A stretch of DNA of 53,973 nt from CANGYM01 sp044235825 (GTDB taxonomy: Bacteria; Pseudomonadota; Alphaproteobacteria; JAJTHO01; CANGYM01), in NCBI GenBank assembly GCA_044235825.1, contig JBIIHL010000005.1, positions 1 to 53,973 of the forward strand, written 5' to 3'. The position numbers and the translations under genes were made by a program. Below, in pieces: positions 31,818 to 40,249 of the stretch; the stretch's first letter is position 1; every line of letters starts with the position of its first letter. Under the pieces are notes generated by a model, which saw only the letters and a list, made by a program, of their open reading frames with translations, ran no database searches and had not been told where the DNA came from.

Positions 31818-33144
31818 CAGGGATCATGGCAAAGGTCACACCCATAGTGCGCATGCAGTCCAAAAATGTGGGAAAACTGGTGTTGATGGATTCCCAGCCC
31901 TGGATCATGATGGGGGACTGTGTCCGCAGGCCCATGACAAAAAAGCTCATGGCCATGCGATGATCAAAATGGGTGGCAATGGTGGCCCCGCCGCGAACGG
32001 TGTTTTGCCCATAAACGGTTAAGGTGTCATCGTGACTTTCAGCCCGAACACCCACCGCAGACAGGCCGTCGAGAATGGCCTGCAGGCGATTGCTTTCTTT
32101 GACCCTAAGCTCGGCCAAGCCGTGCATTTCCGTTGGGCCCTCAGCAAAAGAGGCCGCCACAGATAAAATGGGATATTCATCAATCATACGGGGGGCCCGT
32201 TCCGCCGGCACTTGAACACCGCGCAAGGCACTGCCCCGAACCACGATGGTGCCGACTTCTTCGCCGGAAACAACGGTTTGATTGTGAATCTGAATATCCC
32301 CCCCCATGTCCTGCAGGGTTTCAATCAGGCCTGTTCTGAGGGGGTTCAGGCCAACATTGCATAGCGTTACATCACTGTCAGGGACCAACAGGGCCGCAAC
32401 CATAATAAACGCAGCCGACGAAGGATCACCCACAATATGAAGAGGACGGGGCGCAATATCGGGAAAACCAGTAACGGTGATTTGGCGGTGTCCGTTTTGA
32501 TTTTGGGCAATGTGATGGGGAATCCCATAATAATCAAACAAACGCTCTGTATGATCCCGAGAACGTTCAGGCTCAATCACCGTCGTGTCCCCGTGGCACA
32601 TGAGCCCCGCCAGCAAAACCGCGGATTTCACTTGGGCCGATGCTACGGGCAGGGTGTAGGTTATGGGAACAGGGTGGGCGGCACCCTCGATCAATAGGGG
32701 AAGATTTTTGTCTTGGCGTGCCGTGATTTTGGCCCCGAAAAGAGACAAGGGTTGAATCACGCGCCCCATGGGACGCCGCCGCAAAGACCCATCCCCCGTC
32801 ATAAAAACCCGAAACGGCAAATTGCAAACCATACCCATCAACAGTCTGGCGCTGGTTCCGGAATTGCCCATGTTCCAAACATCTTCAGGTTCGTGAAACT
32901 GTTGATACCCTGGACTTTTTACAGATACGCGCCCGTCGGATTCATCATAAAAATCAACGCCCAAACTGGACAAAGCCAGCCGCGTGGACCATACATCTTC
33001 ACTGGGCAACAGGCCGGTGATGGTTGTTTCCCCCTTAGCCAAAGCGGCAAACATCAAGGCACGATGGGACAGGGATTTATCCCCTGGTATGGGAACGCTT
33101 CCCGAAAGGGGAGATGAGGCAGCGTGGCAGGATAGAAAGGACAT
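31804..33144 (-). CDS. aroA: 3-phosphoshikimate 1-carboxyvinyltransferase (EPSP synthase, class II-like)
   Basis: Joins PEP to shikimate 3-phosphate in chorismate synthesis, upstream of TrpD. The 446-residue chain shows SVPIPGDKSLSHRALMFAAL, GNSGTSARLLMGMV, RRPMGRVIQPL, SAQVKSAVLLAGL, RDHTERLFDYYG, IDEYPILSVAA and LRVKESNRL. The SAQVKSA, DEYPIL and HFDHRMAMSF blocks match the class-II (Agrobacterium CP4-like) group. The Gly of the GNSGT loop is present; CP4 has Ala there. The frame is open 50 codons further upstream into flhG, but family similarity starts at the ATG at 33144. argD overlaps its 3' end. Confidence 0.96.
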   Translation of the reverse strand: MSFLSCHAASSPLSGSVPIPGDKSLSHRALMFAALAKGETTITGLLPSEDVWSTRLALSSLGVDFYDESDGRVSVKSPGYQQFHEPEDVWNMGNSGTSARLLMGMVCNLPFRVFMTGDGSLRRRPMGRVIQPLSLFGAKITARQDKNLPLLIEGAAHPVPITYTLPVASAQVKSAVLLAGLMCHGDTTVIEPERSRDHTERLFDYYGIPHHIAQNQNGHRQITVTGFPDIAPRPLHIVGDPSSAAFIMVAALLVPDSDVTLCNVGLNPLRTGLIETLQDMGGDIQIHNQTVVSGEEVGTIVVRGSALRGVQVPAERAPRMIDEYPILSVAASFAEGPTEMHGLAELRVKESNRLQAILDGLSAVGVRAESHDDTLTVYGQNTVRGGATIATHFDHRMAMSFFVMGLRTQSPIMIQGWESINTSFPTFLDCMRTMGVTFAMIPDAKP

Positions 33145-33239
33145 GGAACGTTTTCTTTGGTCAAGGAGGGGACCAGTATAGCTTTTTTTAAGACGATTCA
33201 CAATCGTGGGTGAATCCATTTTTGGGGCGAGTTGCGTGG

Positions 33240-33983
33240 TTAGGTCAGATCCAAACTCTGCGCAATGTCCCGAACGGCTTTGGTTGCTCCGCAATTGGGG
33301 GCATGCAGCAGCAAGGGTTTTTGCGCCCGAATGGCCATTGTGACATGGCTGTCTCTGGGGACAAAACCCAGATAGGGGGGCTTGATTTGCAAAAATGTCT
33401 GGCAGGCCCGCAATAAAGTATCACATGTTTTGGCCGCTTGGACCCGATCCAGCGCCATGTTGACAATTAAATTGACACGGTCGGACACTTTTTTTTGATG
33501 GAAAACTTTAACGCAGGCATAGGCATCGGTTAGCGATGTGGGGTCCGGTGTAAACAGCATAAAAATTTTATCGGCACTGCTGGCAAGGATAGACACCGTT
33601 TTGCTGACGCCGGCACTGAGGTCAAAAATGATGTCATCATAGTGCGCTCTTAGCCGTTCCAGTTTTTTGGCCAGCAAAGCCAGTTCCCCCGCACTGAGAT
33701 TGGCATAGGTGTCAGAGCCTGAGGGGCCGGCCAAAAAATCAACCCCTGTTTCTTTGTTGTGTTCTACGAGGGTTAGGGGATCTATATCCTCTCGCAAAAG
33801 CAAACTGAGATCATTTTGGGGAACGACCCCCATTTGAATGTCAATATTGGCCAACCCCAAATCCCCATCAAACAACAAAACACGGCGTTTGCTTTGGGCC
33901 AAAGCCGTAGCGAGGGAAATGGAAAAAAAGGTTTTTCCAACCCCCCCTTTCCCTGATGCAATAGCGATAATGGTTCCGGTCAC
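33240..33983 (-). CDS. flhG: FlhG/YlxH-type MinD-like ATPase
   Basis: ParA/MinD-family ATPase that normally limits the number and place of polar flagella together with FlhF. The deviant Walker A is SGKGGVGKTFFSI at residues 10-22. The second switch region is RRVLLFDGDLGLANIDIQMG, and the Walker-B-type segment is YDDIIFDLSAGVS. The 247-residue product starts directly with the ATPase core and lacks the N-terminal DQAxxLR helix by which FlhG stimulates FlhF GTPase. It overlaps flhF by four bases, which is the main reason to call it FlhG rather than MinD. No other flagellar genes are in the window. aroA begins 95 bases downstream. Confidence 0.82.
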   Translation of the reverse strand: MTGTIIAIASGKGGVGKTFFSISLATALAQSKRRVLLFDGDLGLANIDIQMGVVPQNDLSLLLREDIDPLTLVEHNKETGVDFLAGPSGSDTYANLSAGELALLAKKLERLRAHYDDIIFDLSAGVSKTVSILASSADKIFMLFTPDPTSLTDAYACVKVFHQKKVSDRVNLIVNMALDRVQAAKTCDTLLRACQTFLQIKPPYLGFVPRDSHVTMAIRAQKPLLLHAPNCGATKAVRDIAQSLDLT

Positions 33984-35005
33984 GATGATGATCCTTGATG
34001 AGTTTGGAAAAAACGAGCAATCGTATCGGGGTGGGCGGCCATCAGTCCATGCGTCACGCTGGCAGATACCCCCAGTTCAAACAAAGGCAGACGAAACGTC
34101 ATGGCCGTTTGCAGAATATGCCCCCATTTTCGGGATGTATCCAACTTGGTCGGCAGCAGACCCATAGGGTGATAGGCGGACCCTAGTTTTTCAAGCAACA
34201 AGGCAATATCCTCCTCATGATCCTGCGGGGACGATACCAAAACAAAACCAAAACGGTCTGCAGGAAACAGGTCATGAAAACGGCCAATGGCCAAATCATC
34301 ATAGGCATGAATGCCCTGCGTATCCATCAGGATAGGGGCACCTTCGGGCAAATGGCGCAGGGTTTGTGTCAGGGCCTGTTGATCCTCGGCAATATGCAGG
34401 GGCAGTTTTAAAATGCGGGTCAGATGTTCTAATTGCTCAATCCCCCCTGCTTTTGCCACATCACTGGACATCAAAATGGGTTTAAAATCGTGCAACAGGG
34501 CCTGTGTTGCCAATTTGGCCACAGCCACGGTTTTTCCCGTGCCTGGCGTGCCCAAAAAAACCACGGGTTTTTTATGATGGGCGGTTTCCCAAAACGATGT
34601 GCAGCGTATCGATCGTCCCAGACAAAAAGACAAAACACTCGCGGGGGTAGGATCGGGATCACTGAAAAAACCACAAGGGTGCAACAGATGCACGATGCGG
34701 TTTGTGGAAAACCCATGCTGTTTAAGCCAACCAGACACGGTATCCAAAACCGAATCAGGAATTTTTGTGGGCACTGGTGGCGGGGCAAACGCGGGACGGA
34801 TGATTTTTGATGGTTTGGTTTCACCCGTGGATCGCACCACAACAGGACGGCTGACGAAGTCCGGATCCAGACCTGCTGTGACATGAACGATCTTTTGCTT
34901 TGGATCTTCCTTGGACGATAAAATGACGGCATCTTTGCCCAACTGCTCTTCCACCAGCTTAAGCGCTTGGCTCATAGAAGGGGCAGAAAAGGTTTTCATG
35001 CGCAT
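33980..35005 (-). CDS. flhF: Diverged FlhF-type SRP-family GTPase
   Basis: FlhF marks the cell pole for flagellar assembly. The 341-residue chain has the FlhF N-terminus (MKTFSAPSMSQALKLVEEQLGKDAVILSS), a Pro-rich linker, a helical N domain and a G domain. Its motifs are diverged: G1 is GTPGTGKT rather than GPTGVGKTT, the DTYR-type G2 region reads SSDVAKAGGIEQL, and G3 is DTQG rather than DTAG. G4 TKLD is intact. The first ATG (35005) is kept, with AGGA 12 bases upstream; an ATG two codons on is possible. Overlap with flhG supports the identity, but GTPase competence is doubtful. Confidence 0.85.
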   Translation of the reverse strand: MRMKTFSAPSMSQALKLVEEQLGKDAVILSSKEDPKQKIVHVTAGLDPDFVSRPVVVRSTGETKPSKIIRPAFAPPPVPTKIPDSVLDTVSGWLKQHGFSTNRIVHLLHPCGFFSDPDPTPASVLSFCLGRSIRCTSFWETAHHKKPVVFLGTPGTGKTVAVAKLATQALLHDFKPILMSSDVAKAGGIEQLEHLTRILKLPLHIAEDQQALTQTLRHLPEGAPILMDTQGIHAYDDLAIGRFHDLFPADRFGFVLVSSPQDHEEDIALLLEKLGSAYHPMGLLPTKLDTSRKWGHILQTAMTFRLPLFELGVSASVTHGLMAAHPDTIARFFQTHQGSSS

Positions 35006-35112
35006 GATGGCCGCTGATCCTGTGTTATTTTCTTTTTTCTCAGGGGTGGATGTACTCTAGACAAAAGAGGGTAAAAAAAGTATGAACAAACGACATCTTA
35101 AAGGAACTTTGC

Positions 35113-35730
35113 ATGCGTCTGACCTATCACCAAAATGATTTACCCGAAACGGTGGTTCTGAAGGGTGATTTGGCTGTGGATACAGAGACCATGGGCCTGA
35201 ATCCCCTGCGTGATCGTTTGTGTGTGGTCCAGATTGCGGATGCAGCGGGCGATGTGCATTTGGTTCATTTTACCCAAGGCACCTTTGAGGCCCCGCGCCT
35301 GAAAGCGGTTCTTTCGGACCCAGAGCGCGTTAAAATTTTCCATTTTGCCCGTTTTGATGTGGCAACGCTGTTGCATCATTTGGATATTGTGGCGGCCCCT
35401 TTGTTTTGCACCAAAATCGCCTCTAAATTGGTGCGTACGTATACAGATCGCCATGGATTAAAGGCCCTGTGCCACGAACTGTTGGGGCTGGAGATGAAAA
35501 AGGAACAGCAATCGTCTGATTGGGGCCATACCTCTCTCACCAAAGAACAACAAAACTATGCCGCCGGCGATGTTCTGCACCTGCACCGGTTAAGGGCGAT
35601 TTTACAGGACCGATTGAATCGGGAAGGTCGTCTGGACATGGCCCAGAGCTGCTTTGAATTTTTGCCCACCCGCGCCCAACTGGATTTGATGGGATGGGGC
35701 GATGGTCAGGATGATATCTTTCATCATTAA
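35113..35730 (+). CDS. rnd: Ribonuclease D (short form)
   Basis: 3'-5' exoribonuclease of the DEDDy family acting on tRNA and other small RNA 3' ends. The three exonuclease motifs are LAVDTETMGLNP (near residue 20), FHFARFDVATLLHH and YAAGDVLHLHRLRAIL, together with KALCHELLGLEMKKEQQSSDW. At 205 residues it lacks the HRDC domains of E. coli RNase D (375), as is usual for the alphaproteobacterial short type. AAAGGA lies seven bases before the ATG. xseB and nadE follow on the same strand with small gaps. Confidence 0.92.
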   Translation: MRLTYHQNDLPETVVLKGDLAVDTETMGLNPLRDRLCVVQIADAAGDVHLVHFTQGTFEAPRLKAVLSDPERVKIFHFARFDVATLLHHLDIVAAPLFCTKIASKLVRTYTDRHGLKALCHELLGLEMKKEQQSSDWGHTSLTKEQQNYAAGDVLHLHRLRAILQDRLNREGRLDMAQSCFEFLPTRAQLDLMGWGDGQDDIFHH

Positions 35731-35751
35731 ACCCAAGAAAGAGCTTTGTTT

Positions 35752-35958
35752 ATGACCATCCCTTTAGAGGATCTTTCTTTTGAGGCCGCCATTCAGGAAC
35801 TTTCAGACATTGCCCAAGCCATGGAAGCTGGCCAGCTGAGTCTGGATCAAATGATGACAGCGTATCAGCGGGGTTTATCGTTAAAGACACTCTGCGAAAA
35901 TCGTTTGCGATGTGCTGAGATGAACATCGAAGTTTTGAAGAAGGGGGAGGGCGTTTAA
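35752..35958 (+). CDS. xseB: Exodeoxyribonuclease VII small subunit
   Basis: Small subunit of exonuclease VII, which degrades single-stranded DNA from both ends; XseA, the catalytic subunit, is not in the window. The 68-residue helical protein has the family pattern LSFEAAIQELSDIAQAMEAG followed by QLSLDQMMTAYQRGLSLKTLCENRL. The start is the ATG at 35752. The frame is open upstream through a TTG two codons earlier, but the ATG has AAAGAG at suitable spacing. nadE starts six bases after its stop. Confidence 0.93.
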   Translation: MTIPLEDLSFEAAIQELSDIAQAMEAGQLSLDQMMTAYQRGLSLKTLCENRLRCAEMNIEVLKKGEGV

Positions 35959-35964
35959 CCCCCC

Positions 35965-37539
35965 ATGGGCCCTTTTTCCGTTTATCTGGCACAAATATCC
36001 ACCCCGATAGGGGATTTTGAGGGGGCCATTGCCAAAATTTTATCCCATGCCCGAGAGGCCAAGGCCCAAGGGGCCCATCTGGCTGTTTTTCCAGAGCTGG
36101 CGCTGTGCGGCTATCCTGCGGAAGATTGGCTGTTGGTTCCCCATTTTATCAAAACAAACCAAGAGGCTTTGGCCGCGTTGGCCAGGGAAAGCGCAGACCT
36201 TCCCCCCCTGATTGTTGGGACACCGTGGAGTGAAAACGGGAATCTTTACAATGCAGCCGCCTTGCTTTCTCAGGGAAACATTCAGGATGTGACCACCAAG
36301 CAAGCCCTGCCCAATTATGGTGTTTTTGACGAGGCGCGTTATTTTGCCCATGATCGCCCCCCCCGCCTGTTTTCGGTTGCGGGCCTTAGGTTGTCTGTTC
36401 CGATTTGCGAAGATTTTTGGCAACCCGAGGCCATGCAGCGGTATAACGCCCTGAATCCGGATGTGACGGTGGTGATCAATGCCTCCCCCTACGAAACAGG
36501 AAAACAGGAAAAACGCCTGCACAAAGCCGCCCAATGCCCAACACCCGTGGTGTATGTCAATCGTGTCGGGGGCCAAGATCGCTTGGTTTTTGATGGGCGG
36601 TCGTTTGTTTATGACAACGGCACGCATGTGGTTTTGCCCTTGGCGGAAGAGGCAGGCTGCACCATCGCCTTGTCCCCCGCACCCCCCACAAAAACGGTTA
36701 AGGCAATTTCAGAGGAAGAAGAGATTTATACCATCCTGAAACGGGGGCTGAGGGATTATGTGGATGCGGTCAAACCCCGAAAGGTTTTGTTGGGACTGTC
36801 CGGCGGGATGGATTCGGCCCTAACGGCCGCCATTGCCGTAGATGCGTTGGGGGCGGATCGTGTTTACGGGGTTATGATCCCGTCGGTTTATACGTCCCAA
36901 GCCAGTTTGGACGATGCCGCTTTTGTGGCGAGAGCCTTGAATATAGATTTGCTCAACCTTCCTCTGTCTTCCGCCATGGCGTCTCTGGAAAATGCGCTGA
37001 ATCATCCCACGGGCATAACCCACGAAAATCTTCAGGCGCGTTTGCGGGGGTTGATCCTGATGGCCCATGCCAATTGCAACAATGATTTGCTGCTGAACAC
37101 ATCAAATAAATCGGAATCCGCCATGGGGTATGCAACCCTGTACGGGGACATGTGCGGGGGATTTGCCGTTTTGCAGGATGTTTATAAAACAATGGTGTAT
37201 CGTCTGGCCCAGTGGCGCAATACACAAAGCGTTGTGTTTAATGCCTCAACCTTAACCAAAGAGCCAACGGCCGAGCTGCGCCCTGACCAAAAGGATACGG
37301 ATAGTTTGCCCCCCTATGATCGGCTGGATTCCCTGTTGCAGCATTTTATTGAGGGGTATGGCAGCCCTGAGGAGGCGATCACCCAAGGGTTTTCTGGGGC
37401 AGAGGCCGAAAAGGTCTACCGCGCCCTGCACGGCGCGGAATACAAACGACGTCAGGCGCCTTTGGGGATTAAAATCACACCCCGTGCCTTTGGTCCGGAT
37501 TGGCGTTTTCCGGTGATGCGGGGGCGTTTGCCGTTTTAA
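35965..37539 (+). CDS. nadE: Glutamine-dependent NAD+ synthetase
   Basis: Amidates nicotinic acid adenine dinucleotide to NAD+ using glutamine and ATP. The N-terminal nitrilase-type glutaminase domain (1-260) carries the catalytic Glu (FPELALCGYPAEDWL), Lys (TKQALPNYGVFDEARYF) and Cys (VPICEDFWQPEA). The C-terminal synthetase domain has the ATP pyrophosphatase loop LGLSGGMDSALTAAIAVDAL. NTSNKSESAMGYATLYGD follows, then FNASTLTKEPTAELRPDQKD. The 524-residue fused form explains its independence from free ammonia. Its stop overlaps the convergent truB stop by four bases. Confidence 0.97.
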   Translation: MGPFSVYLAQISTPIGDFEGAIAKILSHAREAKAQGAHLAVFPELALCGYPAEDWLLVPHFIKTNQEALAALARESADLPPLIVGTPWSENGNLYNAAALLSQGNIQDVTTKQALPNYGVFDEARYFAHDRPPRLFSVAGLRLSVPICEDFWQPEAMQRYNALNPDVTVVINASPYETGKQEKRLHKAAQCPTPVVYVNRVGGQDRLVFDGRSFVYDNGTHVVLPLAEEAGCTIALSPAPPTKTVKAISEEEEIYTILKRGLRDYVDAVKPRKVLLGLSGGMDSALTAAIAVDALGADRVYGVMIPSVYTSQASLDDAAFVARALNIDLLNLPLSSAMASLENALNHPTGITHENLQARLRGLILMAHANCNNDLLLNTSNKSESAMGYATLYGDMCGGFAVLQDVYKTMVYRLAQWRNTQSVVFNASTLTKEPTAELRPDQKDTDSLPPYDRLDSLLQHFIEGYGSPEEAITQGFSGAEAEKVYRALHGAEYKRRQAPLGIKITPRAFGPDWRFPVMRGRLPF

Positions 37540-38405
37540 AAAAGGCCTCGCTTGGGTTTAAAAACCCCATCATCATCACAAACACCGTAACCCAGCAATC
37601 CGGCCACGCCATAAACCAGAACAGGTCCCTTGAGGCAGGCAAAGGCGCTATCCTGTAAAGCCCGCCCGTGGCGAAAATGAACCTCTTGATCCACAGAAAG
37701 ATGGATACGGGGAAAATCGGCCAGAAGGCTATCTACGGGTTGTAAGGGCATGCCCAAACAAAGGTCCCTTTCCCCCGTTAAATGGGTTTCATCAATGGCC
37801 CCATCGGCTGTGCGTCTTAGGGTTAGTGCATGACCTACGGTCCCCAAAGCTGCGGCCATATCCCGCACCAGACTGCGGATATAGGTTCCTGTCTCACAGG
37901 TCACCATCAACGTTGCGCTATCGTTTGTTGTGTTTTGAAGATCAATGCTGTGGATCATCACAGAGCGTGCGGGTATGGCAAAATCAGAATCCCCCTGACG
38001 CATCCGTTGATAGGCCCGCACCCCATCAACATGAACAGCAGAATACAGGGGGGGGATTTGCGATTGAACGCCCAAAAAATCAGGGATGATCTTTATGATA
38101 TCATCCCGTGTCACATTATGGGGCATGGTTTGCGTGATTTGCCCCAAACAATCCAAGGTATCCGTTTCCACCCCCCAACGGACGGTCACGACGTAGGTTT
38201 TGGTGCGTTTTTCAATGAGTGGCATCAGTTTTGTGGCTTCCCCCACCGCCAAAATCAGCACACCGCTGGCAAAAGGATCCAGCGTGCCCAAGTGACCGAT
38301 TTTTTTATAGCCTGTTTTTCTTTTGACAAGCGATCCCAGTGCAGTAGAACTGATCCCATCAGGTTTATCCATCCATAACCATCCGGAAGAATCATGCGTT
38401 TTCAT
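37536..38405 (-). CDS. truB: tRNA pseudouridine(55) synthase
   Basis: Makes pseudouridine 55 in the T-loop of nearly all tRNAs. The 289-residue chain shows SGWLWMDKPDGISSTALGSL at the N-terminus and the catalytic Asp in GHLGTLDPFASGVL. RWGVETDTLDCLG, SQIPPLYSAVHVDGVRAYQRMR and CETGTYIRSLVRDMA follow, with a short C-terminal PUA-like region. The frame is open 24 codons upstream, but that part is Gln/Asn-rich and non-family. The ATG at 38405 is the last in-frame start that keeps the GWLWMDKP strand. This start overlaps the start of the divergent thioredoxin-like gene by 12 bases. Confidence 0.95.
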   Translation of the reverse strand: MKTHDSSGWLWMDKPDGISSTALGSLVKRKTGYKKIGHLGTLDPFASGVLILAVGEATKLMPLIEKRTKTYVVTVRWGVETDTLDCLGQITQTMPHNVTRDDIIKIIPDFLGVQSQIPPLYSAVHVDGVRAYQRMRQGDSDFAIPARSVMIHSIDLQNTTNDSATLMVTCETGTYIRSLVRDMAAALGTVGHALTLRRTADGAIDETHLTGERDLCLGMPLQPVDSLLADFPRIHLSVDQEVHFRHGRALQDSAFACLKGPVLVYGVAGLLGYGVCDDDGVFKPKRGLF

Positions 38406-38873
38406 CGAATTGTCTTTGTTGGGTTGATGGGTGTTTTGTTGCTTCTGGCTGTGGTTTTGGTGCAAAAAACGATGCACCCTGCCATAGAGCTAACGGGGAT
38501 GCAACCCGTGAAAACTGAGGATTATCAGGATTTGATCAAAGCCGTTGGCCCCCTTCCAGACAATCCCCCGACGTTGGTCCATTTTTTTTCCAGCTGGTGC
38601 AGCACGTGCATTGTGGATCATGCTATGATTTCCGGCCTTTCAGGGGATTTTCATCTGGTGGGGATTGTCACCATGGACAAAAAGCCTGTGGTTGAGGCTT
38701 GGCTGAAAAAACATGGCAATCCGTATCAAAACATCCTGTGGGATGAAGCGGGCACGCTGGCCGTATCCAGTGGGATTCGGGGGTTGCCTGAAAGCTTTTT
38801 GATTCATAAGGGCCGCGTTTGGCATCATCGGGGCACGTTAACGTCTTTAAAGCCCTCTCAAGCGAAGCCTTAA
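38394..38873 (+). CDS. Membrane-anchored thioredoxin-like protein, CcmG/DsbE type
   Basis: Probable periplasmic disulfide reductase of the type used in cytochrome c maturation. The 159-residue protein has an N-terminal anchor (RIVFVGLMGVLLLLAVVLV) and then a thioredoxin fold with the active site HFFSSWCSTCIVDH at about residue 70. The cis-proline region is RGLPESFLIHKGRVWHHRG, close to the GxPETFxID of CcmG. GGAAG lies about five bases before the ATG, supporting this start despite the overlap with truB. No other ccm genes are nearby, so the pathway is inferred from the motif. Its stop overlaps the convergent radA stop by four bases. Confidence 0.85.
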   Translation: MRFHRIVFVGLMGVLLLLAVVLVQKTMHPAIELTGMQPVKTEDYQDLIKAVGPLPDNPPTLVHFFSSWCSTCIVDHAMISGLSGDFHLVGIVTMDKKPVVEAWLKKHGNPYQNILWDEAGTLAVSSGIRGLPESFLIHKGRVWHHRGTLTSLKPSQAKP

Positions 38874-40234
38874 TTCGAGTCTGCGCCCTTGGATCCCAAA
38901 ACATCCCCCAGATGTTCACAGGGCAAATAGGTTGCCCCTTCTAGGTTTTCCATGTCTTGTTTGGGGGCGAGGATGCGGGTGAAGCCTAGACGGGTGGCCT
39001 CCCTCATGCGAGTATAGGCATGGGGAACAGAGCGCAGGGTGCCACTCAGGCTGACTTCGCCAAAAACCACGGTCCCCTTGGGCACCAACGTATCCCGCAG
39101 CGATGACAACAGGGCCACACAGACGGCAAAATCCGCGGCAGGCTCTTGGATTTTTAATCCCCCCGCCACATTCATAAAAATATCTTTGTTGGACAGGGAG
39201 CATTTTAAACGCTTTTCCAACACCGCCACCAACATATGAAGCCGGTTTAAATCCCACCCCACCACAGTTCGCCGGGGAATGGCCAGCGGGGTGGGGCATA
39301 CCAGAACCTCAATATCCACCAGCAGGGGGCGGGCTCCCTCCATAATCGCCGTCACCACATGGCCTGGGCAGGGGGGCTGATCTGTGGATAAAAACAAAGA
39401 TGACGGGTTGGTGACCTCTGACAACCCCGAAGATGTCATGGTAAACACCCCGATTTCATCGGTGGCCCCATAGCGGTTTTTGCTGGCACGCAGCAGACGG
39501 ACATGGTGGCGGCGGTCCCCCTCGAACGTCAAAACAGTGTCCACCAGATGTTCCAACACTTTGGGACCCGCCAGTGTGCCCTCTTTGGTGATATGCCCCA
39601 CAATAAAAAAAGAAATACCCCGTTTTTTGGCCAAATTGGCGAGCATATGGGTGCTGTATCGCACCTGACTAACCGTGCCTGGGGCGGATTCAATGTTTTG
39701 GGCGTGCAGGGTTTGAATGGAATCGATCACCACAATTTTGGGGGCTGTGGGTTTATCCAGCAGGGCCAAGATATCTTCTAAATGCACCGTGTGCGCCGCC
39801 ATGACCTGATCATGGGGGGCATGAAGCCGAGCCGCCCGCTGGGCAATCTGATCCAATGATTCTTCCCCCGTAAAATAGGCAACCTCGTGATGTCGTGACA
39901 GGTTGATCATGGCCTGCAGCAGCAGTGTGGATTTACCGATACCAGGTTCCCCCCCGATTAAAATCACCGAGCCCACCATCAGGCCCCCGCCCAACACCCG
40001 ATCCAATTCCCCAATGTCCGTGGACATGCGTTGGACAAAGGCTGTTTCTTGTCTTTGCAGGGGCTCTAGGACTAAGCCTGATTTCTGGGGTGTTTTCCCC
40101 GCAGGGGATAGTGCCACGGTGGGCAACTCTTCGGTTAAAGTATTCCATGCCCCGCACCCTTCGCACTGACCCTGCCAACGGGGGTGGGTGGCCCCGCAGG
40201 CCTGACATTGATAATGAATTTTGGGTTTGGCCAT
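38870..40234 (-). CDS. radA: DNA repair protein RadA
   Basis: RecA-like helicase that helps process recombination intermediates. An N-terminal four-Cys zinc finger, YQCQACGATHPRWQGQCEGC (residues 8-27), is followed by the ATPase core. The core has Walker A GEPGIGKSTLLLQ, Walker B PKIVVIDSIQTLH and the RadA-specific KNRYGATDEIGVF. The Lon-protease-like C-terminal domain (about 280-454) has VAGGLKIQEPAADFAVCVAL. The 454-residue length is standard. In other alphaproteobacteria radA sits next to cvpA-purF, but here it is about 35 kb away. A 15-base gap separates its start from the stop of the upstream amidotransferase gene. Confidence 0.97.
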   Translation of the reverse strand: MAKPKIHYQCQACGATHPRWQGQCEGCGAWNTLTEELPTVALSPAGKTPQKSGLVLEPLQRQETAFVQRMSTDIGELDRVLGGGLMVGSVILIGGEPGIGKSTLLLQAMINLSRHHEVAYFTGEESLDQIAQRAARLHAPHDQVMAAHTVHLEDILALLDKPTAPKIVVIDSIQTLHAQNIESAPGTVSQVRYSTHMLANLAKKRGISFFIVGHITKEGTLAGPKVLEHLVDTVLTFEGDRRHHVRLLRASKNRYGATDEIGVFTMTSSGLSEVTNPSSLFLSTDQPPCPGHVVTAIMEGARPLLVDIEVLVCPTPLAIPRRTVVGWDLNRLHMLVAVLEKRLKCSLSNKDIFMNVAGGLKIQEPAADFAVCVALLSSLRDTLVPKGTVVFGEVSLSGTLRSVPHAYTRMREATRLGFTRILAPKQDMENLEGATYLPCEHLGDVLGSKGADSN

Positions 40235-40249
40235 GGGATTTTTTACTCT

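Noticed and set aside
33145..33294. 50-codon upstream extension of aroA
   Set aside because: It overlaps the 3' end of flhG, has no family similarity, and the EPSP synthase fold is complete from the ATG at 33144.
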